In this document: positions 12,278 to 24,179 of the stretch, piece after piece | How positions within the stretch are numbered: the first letter of the stretch is position 1 | How the letters are laid out: each line of letters begins with the position of its first letter | Translations under genes and position numbers: made by a program | NCBI GenBank assembly: GCA_003996215.1 | Contig: QJPP01001630.1 | Location: forward strand, 372,001-436,000 | Length of the DNA: 64,000 nucleotides | Reading direction: 5' to 3' | Source: Jaltomata sinuosa | Taxonomy: Eukaryota; Streptophyta; Magnoliopsida; Solanales; Solanaceae | The notes under the pieces: model-generated | Database searches by the model: none | The model's input: only the letters and a program-made list of their open reading frames with translations | Told to the model about the DNA's origin: nothing

Positions 12278-14282
12278 ATGGCGAGCGCTTCCTTTACTTT
12301 ATCTTCCTCTCCTCTACCCACCCTAACTTCTATTGGTGGTCGCCATCGTATCATTACCGCAAGCGTTGGCCTCTTCCGTTTTCGGTGCGCTGTGGCCGCC
12401 ACAGCCTCTTCTTCTCCGGTTGCATTTCCAAAGAAGAAACACTGGAAAGAAGATGAATACCCTCAAGTTTCCATCTCTCACCTCAACAACAAGAAGGGGA
12501 GGAGGACACCTATTTATATTAAGAAAAAAATCGACAGAAAGAATACCGCCAATCCTTGGGTGAATACTGTTCCTGAAGCTCTTTCTGATTGCATTGATAA
12601 AAAGCAATGGCAACAAGCCCTTCAGGTTTTCTTTTCATTTACTTAGGAGGGTGATTGATTTTATTTACTTTTCTTTTTTAGTAAATTTCATTTACTTGAG
12701 ACTGCATTCTATCTGCAGCCTTAGAATCTTTGTGTAAAGACATAGGAGCATTTCATTTTCCGCGCCAAATAATTAGCTAAGAACTGATAAATATTCAGAT
12801 TTTATTTCCTGTACAACTGTCTGAGTGCTTAAAACTCTTTGTTATGAAACCTCAAAAGCAAAAAGAGAAACCTCAACTTCACTTACTCTAATGATCAGAC
12901 AGTGTTATTACCTCACATTTCTTGCACTTATGAGTTCTCCAAAAGTACCAACAAAAATTAGGAGGATGGTTGATTTTACTTGTCTTTTTTAGTGGTGACT
13001 GCATCCTAATGATACTTTGGCTTCGCATTCAAATAACTTTCCTCCTTGGTAAATTTATTGACTAATGGGTGGAAACAGTAACTCTCTTTACTTTCTCTAC
13101 TTCCAAACATGTCACGCTTAATTTTTGTACCTCTAGGTATTTGAGATGTTAAAGAAGCAGCCCTTTTATCAACATAAAGAAGGTACTTACATGAGGCTCC
13201 TTGTTCTTCTTGGAAGATGTGGGCAACCAGGGCAGGCTCAACAGCTTTTTGATTCAATGATTGACGAGGGACTGGAACCCACTTCAGAACTCTATACGGC
13301 CTTGATTGGTGCTTATAGTAGAAGCAACATACTTGACAAGGCATTTTCTCTTCTTCACACCATGATTGAGCTGCCTCATTGTCAGCCAGATGTTTACACC
13401 TACAGTATATTAATCAAGGCATGTGTGGATGCCAGCCTATTTGATTTGGTTGAGTCCCTTTATGAACAAATGGGTGATCGTTCCATAGTTCCTAATACTG
13501 TCACTCAGAATATAGTCTTGAGTGGTTATGGTAGAGCAGGCAAGTATGCAGAAATGGAGAAAGTGCTTTTAGGGATGCTAGAGAGTGCTGACAGCAAACC
13601 TGATGTATGGACTATGAACACTATCTTGAGCATATTTGGCAACAAGGGGCTGATTGAAATGATGGAGAGATGGTATGAAAAATTCCGTAATTTTGGGATC
13701 GAGCCGGAAACACGGACATTTAATATCCTCATTGGTGCTTATGGGAAGAAAAAGATGTATGATAAGATGTCATCTGTAATGGAGTACATGCGTAAACTGT
13801 CATTTCCATGGACAACATCAACATACAATAATGTCATTGAGGCGTTCTCAGATGCAGGTGATGCAAAGCATATGGAATACACCTTTGATCAAATGCATGC
13901 CGAAGGGATGAAAGCTGACACCAAGACCTTTTGCTGTCTCGTCAGAGGATATGCAAATGCAGGCCTTTTTCATAAGGTGATCAACACTGTCCAGTTAGCT
14001 GGGAAATTGGAGATCCCTGAAAACACTTCCTTATTCAATTCTGTTATTTATGCTTGTGCAAAGGCCGAGGATGTAATGGAGATGGAGAGGGTTTTCAAGC
14101 GAATGAAAGACAAGCAATGCCGACCTGATCTCATGACTTACTCTACTATGATTGATGCATACCAGAAAGAAGGCATGACAGACAAAGTTTATGATTTGGA
14201 ACAAGAAAAGCTCATGATGGCTGCCATTCAGTCCAATGACAGACACAATGATGAGGAAAAGCTAGAGCTGCTGCCTACTTGA
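12278..14282 (+). CDS. EMB2750: P-type pentatricopeptide repeat protein, EMB2750-like, predicted chloroplast
   Basis: There are two exons, 12278-12625 and 13137-14282, joined by a GT-AG intron (donor CAG|GTTTTC, acceptor CTCTAG|GTATTT), giving an intact 497-residue frame. The N-terminus (residues 1-45) is rich in Ser, Ala and Arg with few acidic residues, as in a chloroplast transit peptide. A basic Lys-rich segment follows. From about residue 115 to 470 there are about nine P-class PPR motifs (for example LEPTSELYTALIGAYSR and IEPETRTFNILIGAYGKK), and no DYW or E domain. PPR proteins bind organellar RNA one base per repeat and act in processing, splicing or stability. By recall the protein closely resembles Arabidopsis At3g06430 (EMB2750, embryo-defective) in sequence, length and gene order of motifs. 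Which RNA it binds cannot be told. Confidence 0.88.
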
Positions 14283-16090
14283 GAGTTAAGTATGCAATAT
14301 CTCTGAACAATACATCTTTTGTTTGTTTTATATAGAACTTTAGATTGCCTATATCATCTAGCTGTTTTACTGAGACTGATAATTCTCCACCGTCATTGAG
14401 TTTATGAGTTAAGAGGTGACCCAGGCATGACTAAATACTTATTACTGTGTCAACTGTAGAGTTAATGATTAATTCTGATGTACTTCAAATTGAAATGAAG
14501 ATTTTGTTTTCTGTTTATATTATCGATGTCTAACTTTTGGTATAAGAACTATCCTTTTCTCCCAATACTGAACTGTTATGTGAATAAAACTTGTTATTTG
14601 AAGTTCAAGCAGGTTGTGCTCTCCCTGTACTTCCAAGTTTCTGGAGCCTTTACTATGTTTATGGATTTCCTGGTAAGTAGTTCCTCTCTTTATTATAGTA
14701 GTTCCTCTCTTTATTATCATTTATTAGTTTATTTTTTTTTGGGTGGTGAGAGTATTGTTTGTGTTTCAAAAAGCAACTGAAATTCATTAGCTACAAGAAA
14801 ATCGTCCACTGGAACATGGAAGATTCACCTTCTCCCCCCGAGAAGAAACTAACATGGAAGATACACCTTCTCCCAGAGAGAAGAAATTCCCTCTCAGTAG
14901 TGTAGCAGCTGCGAGAGGCATCGTAAAGTTCTCCTTTGTGACTAAAAACTATCGTTTGAAGTTAAATAGAAGTACGTATACCTTCTTTGAAGTTTGGTTC
15001 CTAACACGTTCATACTTTGTGAGACCATATAAGAAGATCAATTATCAATCAGTTCACATAACTGATGTGGAACTTGTTGTTCCCCTGCACATGCACATCC
15101 AAGACTGGACATCTAGAGCGTGCATAATATAATATGAGACCCAACATGGGGTAAACCAAGAATTGGAATGGGTCTGACGTTGATACCATAAGAAAGGGAT
15201 CTTGGGTGTAACTCAATCGCAAAAGCTAGCTCTAATACCGTATTGAAATGTGTGACCATCTCATCTTAAAGATTAAGATGTAAGAGAGCCCACTTTTATT
15301 TAGTTAATTATATCTACAACTAGGTTTCTTACGAGATGGATTCTATGGAAGAAGAGTAGGGAGGGGGATTTTGGGAAGAAGATTACATGAGGGAGAGAAC
15401 TGGAGGGAGCATGAAAAATAATAAGAAATTTAGGTAAAAAAGGGGGGGGGGGGTATATTCCCTCAAAATCGACTTGATACACATGGTTTGCCACATCAGC
15501 ATCTTGTATCCAACAAGACACTTTTGTCAACTAAAGGTGTTCAACTGATCATGGCTGAAGATGAAATGTCTAACTGACGTATCGTGCCAAATACCAATGG
15601 ACTATTTAGATATTTGGCCTAGAATTTATGTAAAACTTAATAATTCACTTAATATTTGAGAGAAAACATTTAAAGTATGTTGTAAGGTTAATTCTACTTT
15701 TAGTTCTGAGGGGTCTTTCTTTTCCCTTCCATACTACAATTTGCTCGAAAGAAACAAAGTGATCGCTAGGAAATGCATTATCTTAAGTCAAGAGAAATGG
15801 AGAGGGCATTCTTGCATCATTTCCCTCATTTTAAACAAATACTAATAGATACAACAAGAACGGGGAAATAATGGGTTTAAATACCAAATAGTAGTAGTTC
15901 ATTTGTGGTACTAGTACAAGAAAGAACATCAGGACTAGCATGCCATGCCAAATTGGCATAACGATACCAACAGATTAATTTGTCAGAATGAGACTATGAC
16001 TTCAATTTTCTTCTATCTGGTCTGTCCAAACAGAAGAGGAAACATTCTCTCTTATAATAATTGGTGTCATTATCAAATTCTATGTACTAA
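14283..16090. other. 3' untranslated and intergenic region after the PPR gene
   Basis: There is no supported gene. Two small local duplications occur: AGTAGTTCCTCTCTTTATTA twice at about 14677-14716, and a 40-bp unit containing AACATGGAAGAT twice at about 14812-14880. A run of G (about 12) lies at 15441-15453. Short ORFs at 14526-14780 and 14854-15132 lack homology and overlap these duplications. The PPR transcript probably ends within the first few hundred bases. Confidence 0.5.
15140..15300. repeat. Dispersed repeat-like fragment
   Basis: The text around GAGACCCAACATGGGGTAAA and TGTGTGACCATCTCATCTTA resembles a sequence widely dispersed in Solanaceae non-coding DNA (from memory). No ends or target-site duplications are visible, so the element class is unknown. 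Confidence 0.3.
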
Positions 16091-17505
16091 TTAAAGTATA
16101 ATATTATTAGTAGTAGCCCCATGCACAGTGACTTCAGCTTCTATAACACAAGCGTCTTTGACCAGAAAGCCGGCTCCGGGCAAACTGAAATACCCAATCG
16201 ATATAAATCTTGGCCATCCACAAAACGCCTGTGATCCAATGAACCAATAGTTGGCTGTAACCAAAAGTAGTATACATGAGGATGACATAATAATGCTCCA
16301 TTAATCTTTTCAACACTTTACATCATTAACTTTTATAGTACTGTACTACTGTTAACTACCTTTTCCTAAGTAATGTTTGGCATTAATTTGATCAAGGATA
16401 CGCAATGTAAAATCTGCATATATTTGACTACCCTGAGAAAGGCTGCTTGGTTCTGCCAATGTCAAGTATAGTGATAGATGGCTGCCTGTACCACTCCCTT
16501 TGCCCTTGGGGTGTACTTGTATCTTCCTGTTTTAGTTTATACATACATACGGATAGCCATTATGTATATGCATATATTAAGTTACTCATTTTGAAAAAAG
16601 GAAGCGAGTGATTGTACCATTTATGTTCTCCTGCCATGAAGGTCTTAGAGTCTTCACAATCTGCAGTAAGAGCAGAGAACTTGTCGATCTTCCAGGTGTG
16701 CTTATAGTTAATGGGGTCTTTCACCATGGAGAGACAGTCTTCTCTACCTCGGAACTTTTCTTGACATACATAAAGCTCTGCTCCTAAGACACACATGTCA
16801 TCCACAACATACCCATTTTCTGGATTGTTGAAAGCTTCTTGACTCATGAATTGGTCAAATCCCCATTCCACCTTCATAGCATGGAATCTTCTTCCCTTTT
16901 TAGTAGATGTATCTGTTGTTGTAATTAAGAAGACTTGATTCTTTCTCCTTTGTTATGTGTATAAAAAGAAATTAAGTAGATGTAAGAGCAGAGACCTTGG
17001 AGGACCAAGTAATTGTCGTTGTTGTGATCAAGCAAAAAGAGACGAAAAACAGCATGGACCTCCCAACCTGCAGGTGCAAGTGAGGTTGCCTCTGCCATCA
17101 TCAGATACACAGAAACATGCTTCCCTGCTTTATTCTTGTTTTTGTTTCCATTTGGATGAAACACCAACTTCCTGCACAACCAATCAAAATTTAAAACTCA
17201 AAGGGACTAGTAATATTAATTAAATTGCAGTAGCTAGGATAAAGTTGCACCATTTATATCCGCCAGCTTCAAAATATGGAGAGGTGTATTTCTCAATATT
17301 GTTCTTTTTCAAAAGAGAAAGTGACTGAATTTTGATTGTGTAATGAGTAGGGGTCGTTTCTGAAATGGATGTTGAAACTCCTGCAACAAATTATTAGTAG
17401 GACGCAGCATTAGAACATATAATATATACTGAATGAATTAAATTATATCCTACAGTAGCTTTCAATCCATAAGAGCCCACCATCTTCGTTGTAGAAATCA
17501 GCCAT
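16091..17505 (-). CDS. MATH-domain (TRAF-like) protein with two MATH domains
   Basis: Six exons join in frame on the minus strand: 17505-17481, 17380-17251, 17171-16996, 16912-16618, 16526-16360 and 16254-16091, with GT-AG introns throughout and a total of 957 nt (318 residues plus stop). MATH domain 1 (about residues 18-145) begins THYTIKIQSLSLL and includes EAGGYKWKL across an exon junction. MATH domain 2 (about 180-312) begins YKHTWKIDKFSAL and ends FLVKDACVIEAEVTVHG. There is no BTB, RING or peptidase domain, so it belongs to the plant MATH-only family (At5g26280/At3g58270 type), thought to act as protein-interaction adaptors. The first 25-nt exon is the least certain part: it was chosen because it gives an ATG, a GT donor and the right phase. 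The other exons are well supported. Confidence 0.82.
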
Positions 17506-17565
17506 GGCCAAAGTATTAGTTATTATATTATTGCCTTATCTTCAAGTCTATAATCATTAGCCTGT

Positions 17566-17580
17566 TATTTATATATATGT
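17566..17580 (-). promoter_or_regulatory. Possible TATA box of the MATH gene
   Basis: On the minus strand an ATATATATAAATA stretch lies about 65 bases upstream of the predicted start codon. The spacing suits a TATA box with a short 5' leader. The surroundings are AT-rich, so chance occurrence is possible. Confidence 0.35.
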
Positions 17581-18529
17581 ATGTATCACAATTCACAATT
17601 CAAAAACCGAATTGCCTCTCTCAAAAAGTTATCCTTTGCTTAAGCCGGATTATGTATGTTTCTTCTGTTAGCAATAGCGTAACATTCCAAAGTTCCAAAT
17701 GGAGGTTTCGAATTCATATTCACACACTACAATTTTCCCCATCCTTTGTTGCTTATTACCAGATCTACAAGTTAACACTCATGTTTTCTTGTTACAATAC
17801 ACTCTTCCTTTCTTAGCCTATTTTAATATAGAAGAATAAATTTTATATTTAGGAATTCTTTAATTTTATATATTTCACTTTACAGATCTTATTGCAGTGC
17901 CACAAATGTCACTCCATGTGTAAGTGTAATACAAGTTTTAAAGATGCTTTTGGTATGGTGCAAAATATCTTTATTTCTTAAATTGTGTACCAAATCAAAC
18001 ACTAGTATAAGATGATACAACAGAGAAAAAATTTCATGTGTCTTATCTGGACACGGACATTCAATTTGTACCCGATATTTTAAAATTGTTTATTTTATAC
18101 CCATTATTGGTACATTCCAGACAAAAACTTCAGCTTCTTATTGTCTTCTTCTCGAGAGTGGAATTTTTACAACTAAAAAGGAAGAGAGTGACTTACAAGT
18201 ATCTGGTCTCATGTTTTTTTTTTACTCGTGCTACTTGTAACTTGAGTGAGTAATATAAGATGTTATAGGTCTTATATTCTCTCATATCATGGTGTTTTCA
18301 ATATAGTTGATGAAAAAAATAAGACGTTGAAGATGTCAAAATGAATTTATTAGATTTGTTGTTTTTTTGATCAATTAACGATTGGAGTTTATTTGAAATT
18401 TATGTTTCAAATTTGAAATCACATTAAATATATTTGGGCATTAAACCATGTGGTTGATTTTGTTGAAATTCGAATAACATGTTATTTATGAAAAAAAATA
18501 TTATTTAGCTGATTATCAGACACATGCTC
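17581..18529. other. AT-rich intergenic region
   Basis: No gene is seen. The part at about 18290-18490 (TTTATGTTTCAAATTTGAAA and neighbours) resembles the repeat unit of the tandem array at 47.2-48.4 kb, so it is probably a diverged single copy of that family. Confidence 0.45.
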
Positions 18530-19616
18530 CTCAACAAAGGTCAAACTTTCATCCAACTGAACCGAATCTCACTACAACACACGAGATTCGTCTGGAATAT
18601 ATCGTCGCAACATCGATACATGGAAAATTGGGTGCATAGCTGAAAACATCGGAGACAAAATTTGCATATAGGCAACACTACCAACTCTCTGAAGGATCTC
18701 AAACGACCCAATATACCTGGGGCTAAGCTTGCCCCGCCTATCAAATCTCATCATGCCCTTCATGGGCGGTACATGGAGAAACACCAAGTCACCAATGCTG
18801 AACTCTAAGACATGAAGTTTACGATCTCCATAACTCTTCTGCCTACTATGAGCTGCCTAAATCACTCGGACTCTGTCTAAGGAATCATGAAGCAAATTTA
18901 TACTTTGTAGCCTAGACTCCAAGCCATCAGACCAACCCACCGACGATCTGCAACGTCTACCATACAATGCCTCGAAAGGTGTCATACTAATGCTCGAATG
19001 ATAACTGTTATTATAAGCAAACTTCGCCAAAGGCACGAACTGGTCCCAAGAACCTCCAAAGTCAAGAACACAGGCTCGTAACATGTCCTCCAGGACCTGA
19101 ATAGTCCTCTCGGACTGACCATCTGTCTGAGGGTGGAATGCAGTACTAAGTTGAACCTCTCTACCTAATTCTCGCTGAATAGCCCTCTAGAACTGAGATG
19201 TGAACTGACTGTCACGGTCTGAAATGATAGAAGCTGGGACCCCATGCAAACGAACAATCTCACGAAGGTAAATCTGAGCCAACCTCTCTGCACTGTAAGT
19301 AGAATGGACTGGCAAGAAGTGCGCTGACTTAGTCAACCGATCAACAATCACCCAAATAGAATCAAATCCTCGAGAAGTGCATGGCAACTGAACTATGAAG
19401 TTCATAGTAATCCCTTCCCACTTCCACTCTGGAATGGAAAGTCGCTGCATCAATCCACCAGGTCTCATGTGCTCGAACTTAACCTGCTAACAGTTCAAGC
19501 ACCGAGATACAAACTTTGCTATGTCCCGCTTCATACCACTCCACCAGTAAAGCTGTCTCAAGTCTCTGTACATATTGGCTGCACCAGGATGGATGGAATA
19601 TCTAGAACAATGTGTG
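18530..19616 (-). pseudogene. Integrase and chromodomain-proximal fragment of a Tekay-type gypsy element
   Basis: Read on the minus strand, the fragment starts within the integrase zinc-finger region (RYSIHPGAANMYRDLRQLYW, HHCC type). It continues through the catalytic core (WVIVDRLTKSAHFLPV, then GVPASIISDRDSQFTSQF) and ends in the C-terminal GPF/Y-like part (LSPRYIGSFEILQRVG) followed by RRYIPDESRVL. Stops and frameshifts break it into four or more pieces. It has the same domain order as the element at 53.5-55 kb. On the right it is cut by an LTR that begins exactly at 19617. Confidence 0.85.
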
Positions 19617-21150
19617 TCACGATCCAACTACCGGGCCGTATGAGTACCTACTCTAACCACCTAAATAGGCGAACCCTTACCACCCAATCCAACAGGCAAA
19701 TGTGAAATCAAAGTAAAATCATAAATACCCTCCTCTTAATATATGAAAATGTTTACAAATTAAATACAATAATCACTTTTAAAACCCGAAACAACCCTCT
19801 CTATGATCTAATCTAAGCAGGTACAAGAGCTCTAAAGGAAAAGTACAAAAAAATGTAAAAGAGACAATTTTCGTCATGGAATCGAAGGATAGAAGCTGCT
19901 GGAGATCACCACCGTCCGGTACTAAGAAACATCACTAACCCTGCAACCAGACTATACCCAAAAGGTATAGCAAGAGTAGTATCAGTACAAAACACACGTA
20001 CTGGTAGGCATCATCGGTCAACCCGAATCCACTCCATACCATCATATAAGGAAACATGAGAAAATATGCAATTAGCTACCATACTACGGTCCTTCAACAC
20101 CCACCTTTACCAAAACCCAACATCGACCCGACCACAAGCTTATACATCATGACATTTACACCTATGGACTTACTCGTTTCATCTCCAACCTTCTCATCCC
20201 ATTTCGTTGCCAACTTCACCACTCGGAGACTCTACATCCTGACACCCAATACTTCCTAAGTCACACTTAATATGTAGGTCGATTACTATGCCCAGAACCG
20301 GACTACCATTCCGTGACTCAAGTCAACCTCTGTGACTCACAACCAGAAGTAAACCCAGTTAATTACCAACTAGACCACATACATACGTAAATACTACTTA
20401 CAATGCCCAAACAGCCCCAGAGACCTCTGGGACAATACCCAACAAACAACGATAGCCAGCAACACAACTAGACTCTAGTCCTTCCCCTAGCTTACCAATC
20501 ACATGTAACAAGTTTGATAGCCATTGCACAATACACCTTGTCAATAACACATACTACTTCCAAATAAACCCAGACTTACTACGAATCCCTAAGACAACAC
20601 CTAAGTGTTTAACATGCAATTCCGGTCTACATTATGACCAACCCCACAGTAACGTACAACCACCCGACCTCTCAAGGATCATCATGCAACAACCACATAT
20701 CAAGAATACAACTCGGTCCACTCATGGAACCGTCGTCAGAATACAATCAATGCAAGTAAAATCAAACCCGTACCAGAAGTGGTGCCCAAGCCAACTATTA
20801 TAGAACCTGTACCAGGCGTGATACCCGAGCTAACCGATAAATATCCCGTATCAGGTATGGTACCCGAGCCAACCAATATGTAACCTGTACTAGGCGTGGT
20901 ATCCGAGCCAACCAAATGTCACACACAATCCAACAAGTCAATAAATAATGAACAACATCACACTTGTAAACCAACAAGCAACCAAACCCAGTTCATTCCA
21001 TATAATTGACACATGATAGCTAGACAGTCATAATCACATTCCCTAAGCATGCAAGCTCATACAATAGTAAGTGATAGTATATGAACACATATTGCATATT
21101 GGGAAATATAGTAGCCATTACCTACCCAACAACTGGATCCACGACCCCAA
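19617..21150 (-). repeat. LTR of a gypsy element inserted in integrase debris
   Basis: On the minus strand the LTR ends GGATCGTGACA at 19617, after AGTAGGTACTCATACGGCCC-type sequence usual for this LTR group. It splits the integrase fragment, so it is a nested insertion (solo LTR or 3' LTR). The other boundary is only approximate and meets the pararetroviral sequence near 21150. No coding domain is seen. Confidence 0.6.
20767..20915. repeat. Tandem repeat of about 46 bp inside the LTR
   Basis: About four imperfect copies of a unit containing GTACCAGGCGTGGTACCCGAG stand head to tail. Each copy holds a small dyad (TACCAGGCGTGGTA). A diverged counterpart (GGAATACCGCATC units) lies at 62740-62860 in another LTR, suggesting that the repeat is an ancestral feature of the LTR family. 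Confidence 0.6.
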
Positions 21151-22406
21151 CGTTGATACCAAACTGGGGGGTGGTCCTACTATTTTCCCTTTTCATGCTA
21201 TTTTATCTAGAATAATTCTAGGGATTCTATATGGTGTAGTTCTTTTGTATAGAATTTTAAATAGTTTGCTTAGTTTTCTAGGATTCTTAACAAATTTTAT
21301 CTTATAATTAATCCTACTTATTTTTTGCCATACTTCAAAATATTTTTCCATTTCTAAGTTGTTTATATCAAGGTTCCCTAAATATTTTTCCATTAATCTG
21401 AGTCTATCTCTAGGCAGTTTATATCACGATTTCCTAGCTCTAAGTCTAATTCGCGCAACTCTATTTGATACCATTCTTGATTTATTAGTTCTAGGTCTTC
21501 GTTATTAAATATTTTTTCCCATATTAGTTTCCTTATATCTGTAATTTCTATGTCTCTAAGCACATACAAAATCAATATTTTATAATCATAAATTACTTTA
21601 TCATGCAAATATGTGAAATAAGTAGGTATTATTTCGTCATTCTTGTTCATGTTTTTATGCTTTGCTTTTGGTTAATTCCCTCATACCATAGCATGTTAAT
21701 AATCATTACACTTGATTATTATTACTAGATTTATTTTAACCATACTCTCTTATTGTTAACACCGTACTTTTCAAGGTACTTTCCCCTCCTAGATAACACC
21801 ACTCTGTCTACTCCCATTACGGCATTCTCATACTTTCGCCTTGGTTTCAACCTCTGGATATTATTTTCGGATTGTTTCCCCTGTTTCCTCATGTCAACAA
21901 TACGAAATTATGATTCAAATAATTCTAGCAAATAATAACAAATATAACTTATTTATGCATGCTATGATATTCAGGAATCAATAATTTAGCTATGCATAGT
22001 TATGAACAAATATACCTTGCTCTTATCTTGCTCCATATATGCTTGAAAAGCTGTTATCTTATTTCTGAGAATTTATTTGTGTACAAAGAGGGTTTGCTTT
22101 CCGTCAAGAAAGTCTTACTTTCTTATTTCTAATACTAGCTATTTATAGGAGAGATCTAACAATGTCCTATTCTCCTTTCACTATTCCTACTTTACACCTA
22201 ATGTCCTACTATTCTTAACTTTTTACAAAAGTCAAAAGATTCCTATCCTACTCTTCATTTTACATGTGCTAATTACAAAATTCAAAGAAAACACTACATC
22301 TGTCCTCCTATCTACTATTACTACTTTACAACTCAACAAAAAACAAAAACTTTTTACATCTTTTCTTCCTATCTCTTTGCCGTTCATTATTTTGCTTTGT
22401 CTTCCA
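21150..22406 (-). mobile_element. Endogenous pararetrovirus: 3' non-coding region, promoter and leader
   Basis: On the minus strand this follows the transactivator ORF. It contains a TATA motif (CTATAAATAG) near 22139-22148 and a long leader with two small ORFs (21650-21393, 85 codons, and 21393-21193, 66 codons, whose stop and start overlap). A TTTGGTATCAACG motif lies at about 21152-21164 and resembles a tRNA-Met primer site. Short upstream ORFs in a leader are typical of Caulimoviridae pregenomic RNA. The integrated copy seems to end close to the primer site, which is where the viral DNA has a discontinuity. Confidence 0.55.
22139..22148 (-). promoter_or_regulatory. Putative pregenomic RNA promoter (TATA) of the endogenous pararetrovirus
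   Basis: CTATAAATAG on the minus strand lies about 260 bases after the end of the transactivator frame. That is where caulimovirids place their 35S-like promoter. Upstream there are repeats of AGGACATT. Activity is not known. Confidence 0.45.
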
Positions 22407-23711
22407 CTATTCTTTGTCTTCAATAGCTGTTGGCTTCATTATCTTCTGGCTTCTTCTAGCTTTTTCTTCTTCCTCTAGCTGTACCTCGGGAATTACATTA
22501 TTGTCTCCTTGACACTTAGAACATTTGTGATCCGGATATTTTTGACTAATTAATTTACAATATCTTGTCATCAACTCTTCTGAAATAAAATTTTTTCTAA
22601 TAGCTCGCGTCAATGGCTGTTCTTCTGGTCTCAATAGGCTAAATGCCCACTGTCTTATCTCTTCCATGTCATTAATGCGTTCTTCTCGGCATGTTGAATA
22701 AATCATAGTTTGTTCTCTTGAGTAGTAGCTCCAAATAGGATTCCTGTGCATATAATTTGTTGATAATTCTTGTAATATAGTAGCTATTCCAATAAGTCGT
22801 TTCCCTGCATAAAATTCTGGTATTTCCTCTCTAGTTATTTCGTCATGTTCTTCTATTTTCTCCAGTATAATCATATCTCGTGTGAGTCCTATCTTGATAA
22901 CTTGAATAACTGGTTTGATCTCGTCGTATAATATCTCGGCTGTGGCTGAATATATCCTGATATAAAATAATGTTCCTTTAGTTATTTTCTTGTATTGCGT
23001 AAATGCTCTATGTAGCTCAGGTAATTTAGCTATTTCATCTCCTGTGCTTGTATATACTGTATGTAATAGCCTATAATGGTAGCAAGTTGCTACTAGATTC
23101 GCACTAGTTTTTGGCTGTGCTATTAGCTTATTATATCCTTGTAAACTCTGGGTTATGTAGTCTTCATCTGGTTTAGTGGTAGTTTTGGATCTTGGATTTT
23201 TGTTTAAAAATAATTGGATTTTGTGGATATTATTTATATATGACTGGGTTATGTGGTTGTAGGTCTTTTTATCTTGGTTGAGGCTTTCTTTGTATGTATT
23301 TATTTGTGGAGGTATAAATGGAGTTCTTTGGTTTTTTGGAGTCGGAATATATGGAGTTTCAAATAGTTTATTTAGATTTGTACTGACATATTTTCTTTCT
23401 TCTTTTGTAGCTGCTCTGCTGGTAGATGTTTCACCTGCATAAATCAAAGTATTTTGGGTTTTTAGGTGTTTCCCACCGTCACCTTTTAGCTCTGGAATTT
23501 TAATGTCTTCCGATCGACATAGATCCGCATTTTTACCATGCTGCTGGCTAGCTTTAATTTGTAATATCTCTTTATTCAAGTTATCGACTTCTTTGCAGAG
23601 AGTCGTCATAACTTTAAGTATATCATCCATGGTAGTTTTTTCAGTAGTTTCTTCAGTCTGCGTAGCTTTGTCTTGATATGTAATCTGCAATTGCATTCTT
23701 GTTAGTTCCAA
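22407..23711 (-). CDS. Endogenous pararetrovirus transactivator/viroplasmin-like protein (434 aa, uninterrupted)
   Basis: This is a single open frame of 434 codons with no internal stop, unusual in this decayed virus copy. It overlaps the end of the RNase H frame by about 60 bases. The N-terminus has a heptad-like segment (about residues 28-55) that could form a coiled coil. The C-terminal part has a Cys-rich HKCSKCQGDN motif near residue 400 and a strongly charged tail. By position (last ORF, after RT/RNase H) it corresponds to the transactivator of solendoviruses, which in this family supports re-initiation on polycistronic RNA and forms viroplasm. The assignment to that family rests on genome order and general resemblance, not on an alignment. 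Confidence 0.65.
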   Translation of the reverse strand: MELTRMQLQITYQDKATQTEETTEKTTMDDILKVMTTLCKEVDNLNKEILQIKASQQHGKNADLCRSEDIKIPELKGDGGKHLKTQNTLIYAGETSTSRAATKEERKYVSTNLNKLFETPYIPTPKNQRTPFIPPQINTYKESLNQDKKTYNHITQSYINNIHKIQLFLNKNPRSKTTTKPDEDYITQSLQGYNKLIAQPKTSANLVATCYHYRLLHTVYTSTGDEIAKLPELHRAFTQYKKITKGTLFYIRIYSATAEILYDEIKPVIQVIKIGLTRDMIILEKIEEHDEITREEIPEFYAGKRLIGIATILQELSTNYMHRNPIWSYYSREQTMIYSTCREERINDMEEIRQWAFSLLRPEEQPLTRAIRKNFISEELMTRYCKLISQKYPDHKCSKCQGDNNVIPEVQLEEEEKARRSQKIMKPTAIEDKE

Positions 23712-23905
23712 TTACTTCAATTGTAAATGTAAAATTTAATATATTTAATACAAGTCTCCGTATCTCTTTTGTCGTAACTGAATCCTGTACTTTCCTTGTT
23801 AACCACCATTTTACTTGTGTGTTATCTGTCCTAATAACGAATTTATTATATACAATATATGGTTCAAAAGCTAACAAACATTTATATATTCTGTCACTCA
23901 TAGTA
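23653..23905 (-). pseudogene. RNase H C-terminal fragment of the pararetroviral polyprotein
   Basis: The 82-residue frame contains IRTDNTQVKWWL and ends with GTNKNAIADYISRQ, the last part of the caulimovirid RNase H domain (DN and AD motifs). Nothing of the reverse transcriptase remains upstream; sequence unrelated to the virus begins near 23905. It is the 3' end of the polyprotein whose protease lies about 9 kb away at 32.6-33.0 kb. Confidence 0.8.
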
Positions 23906-24179
23906 TAAATTGAATTAAAAAAAGGGAAAATTAAGTATGGTATACATAAAACTCATTATGGTATACATGCCTGTAAAAGATATACTTGTCTGAAATTCTT
24001 TTCGATCCTCAAATATCGTACCTGAAAAGAAGAAAAAGAAAATAGGAAACATGAATATCGAAGAAGCAAACCTTTTTAAAAAATACTGAAGCAGTGAATG
24101 TGCATCAAAGGTTGTTGGGATTCAAGTTTATAAGGTCGTGAACTTATAAACTTACAACGATGAATGATGCATGAAATAC
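23906..24179. other. Unassigned sequence
   Basis: No gene or clear repeat is recognised. ATGGTATACATAAAA-like and ATGGTATACATGCC stretches form a short direct repeat at about 23937-23970. Confidence 0.4.

Noticed and set aside
12323..12616. Minus-strand ORF of 97 codons over PPR exon 1
   Set aside because: It is an antisense shadow of the transit peptide and basic N-terminal coding region.
14526..15132. Small plus-strand ORFs after the PPR gene
   Set aside because: No homology, overlap with local duplications, and likely in the 3' untranslated or intergenic region.
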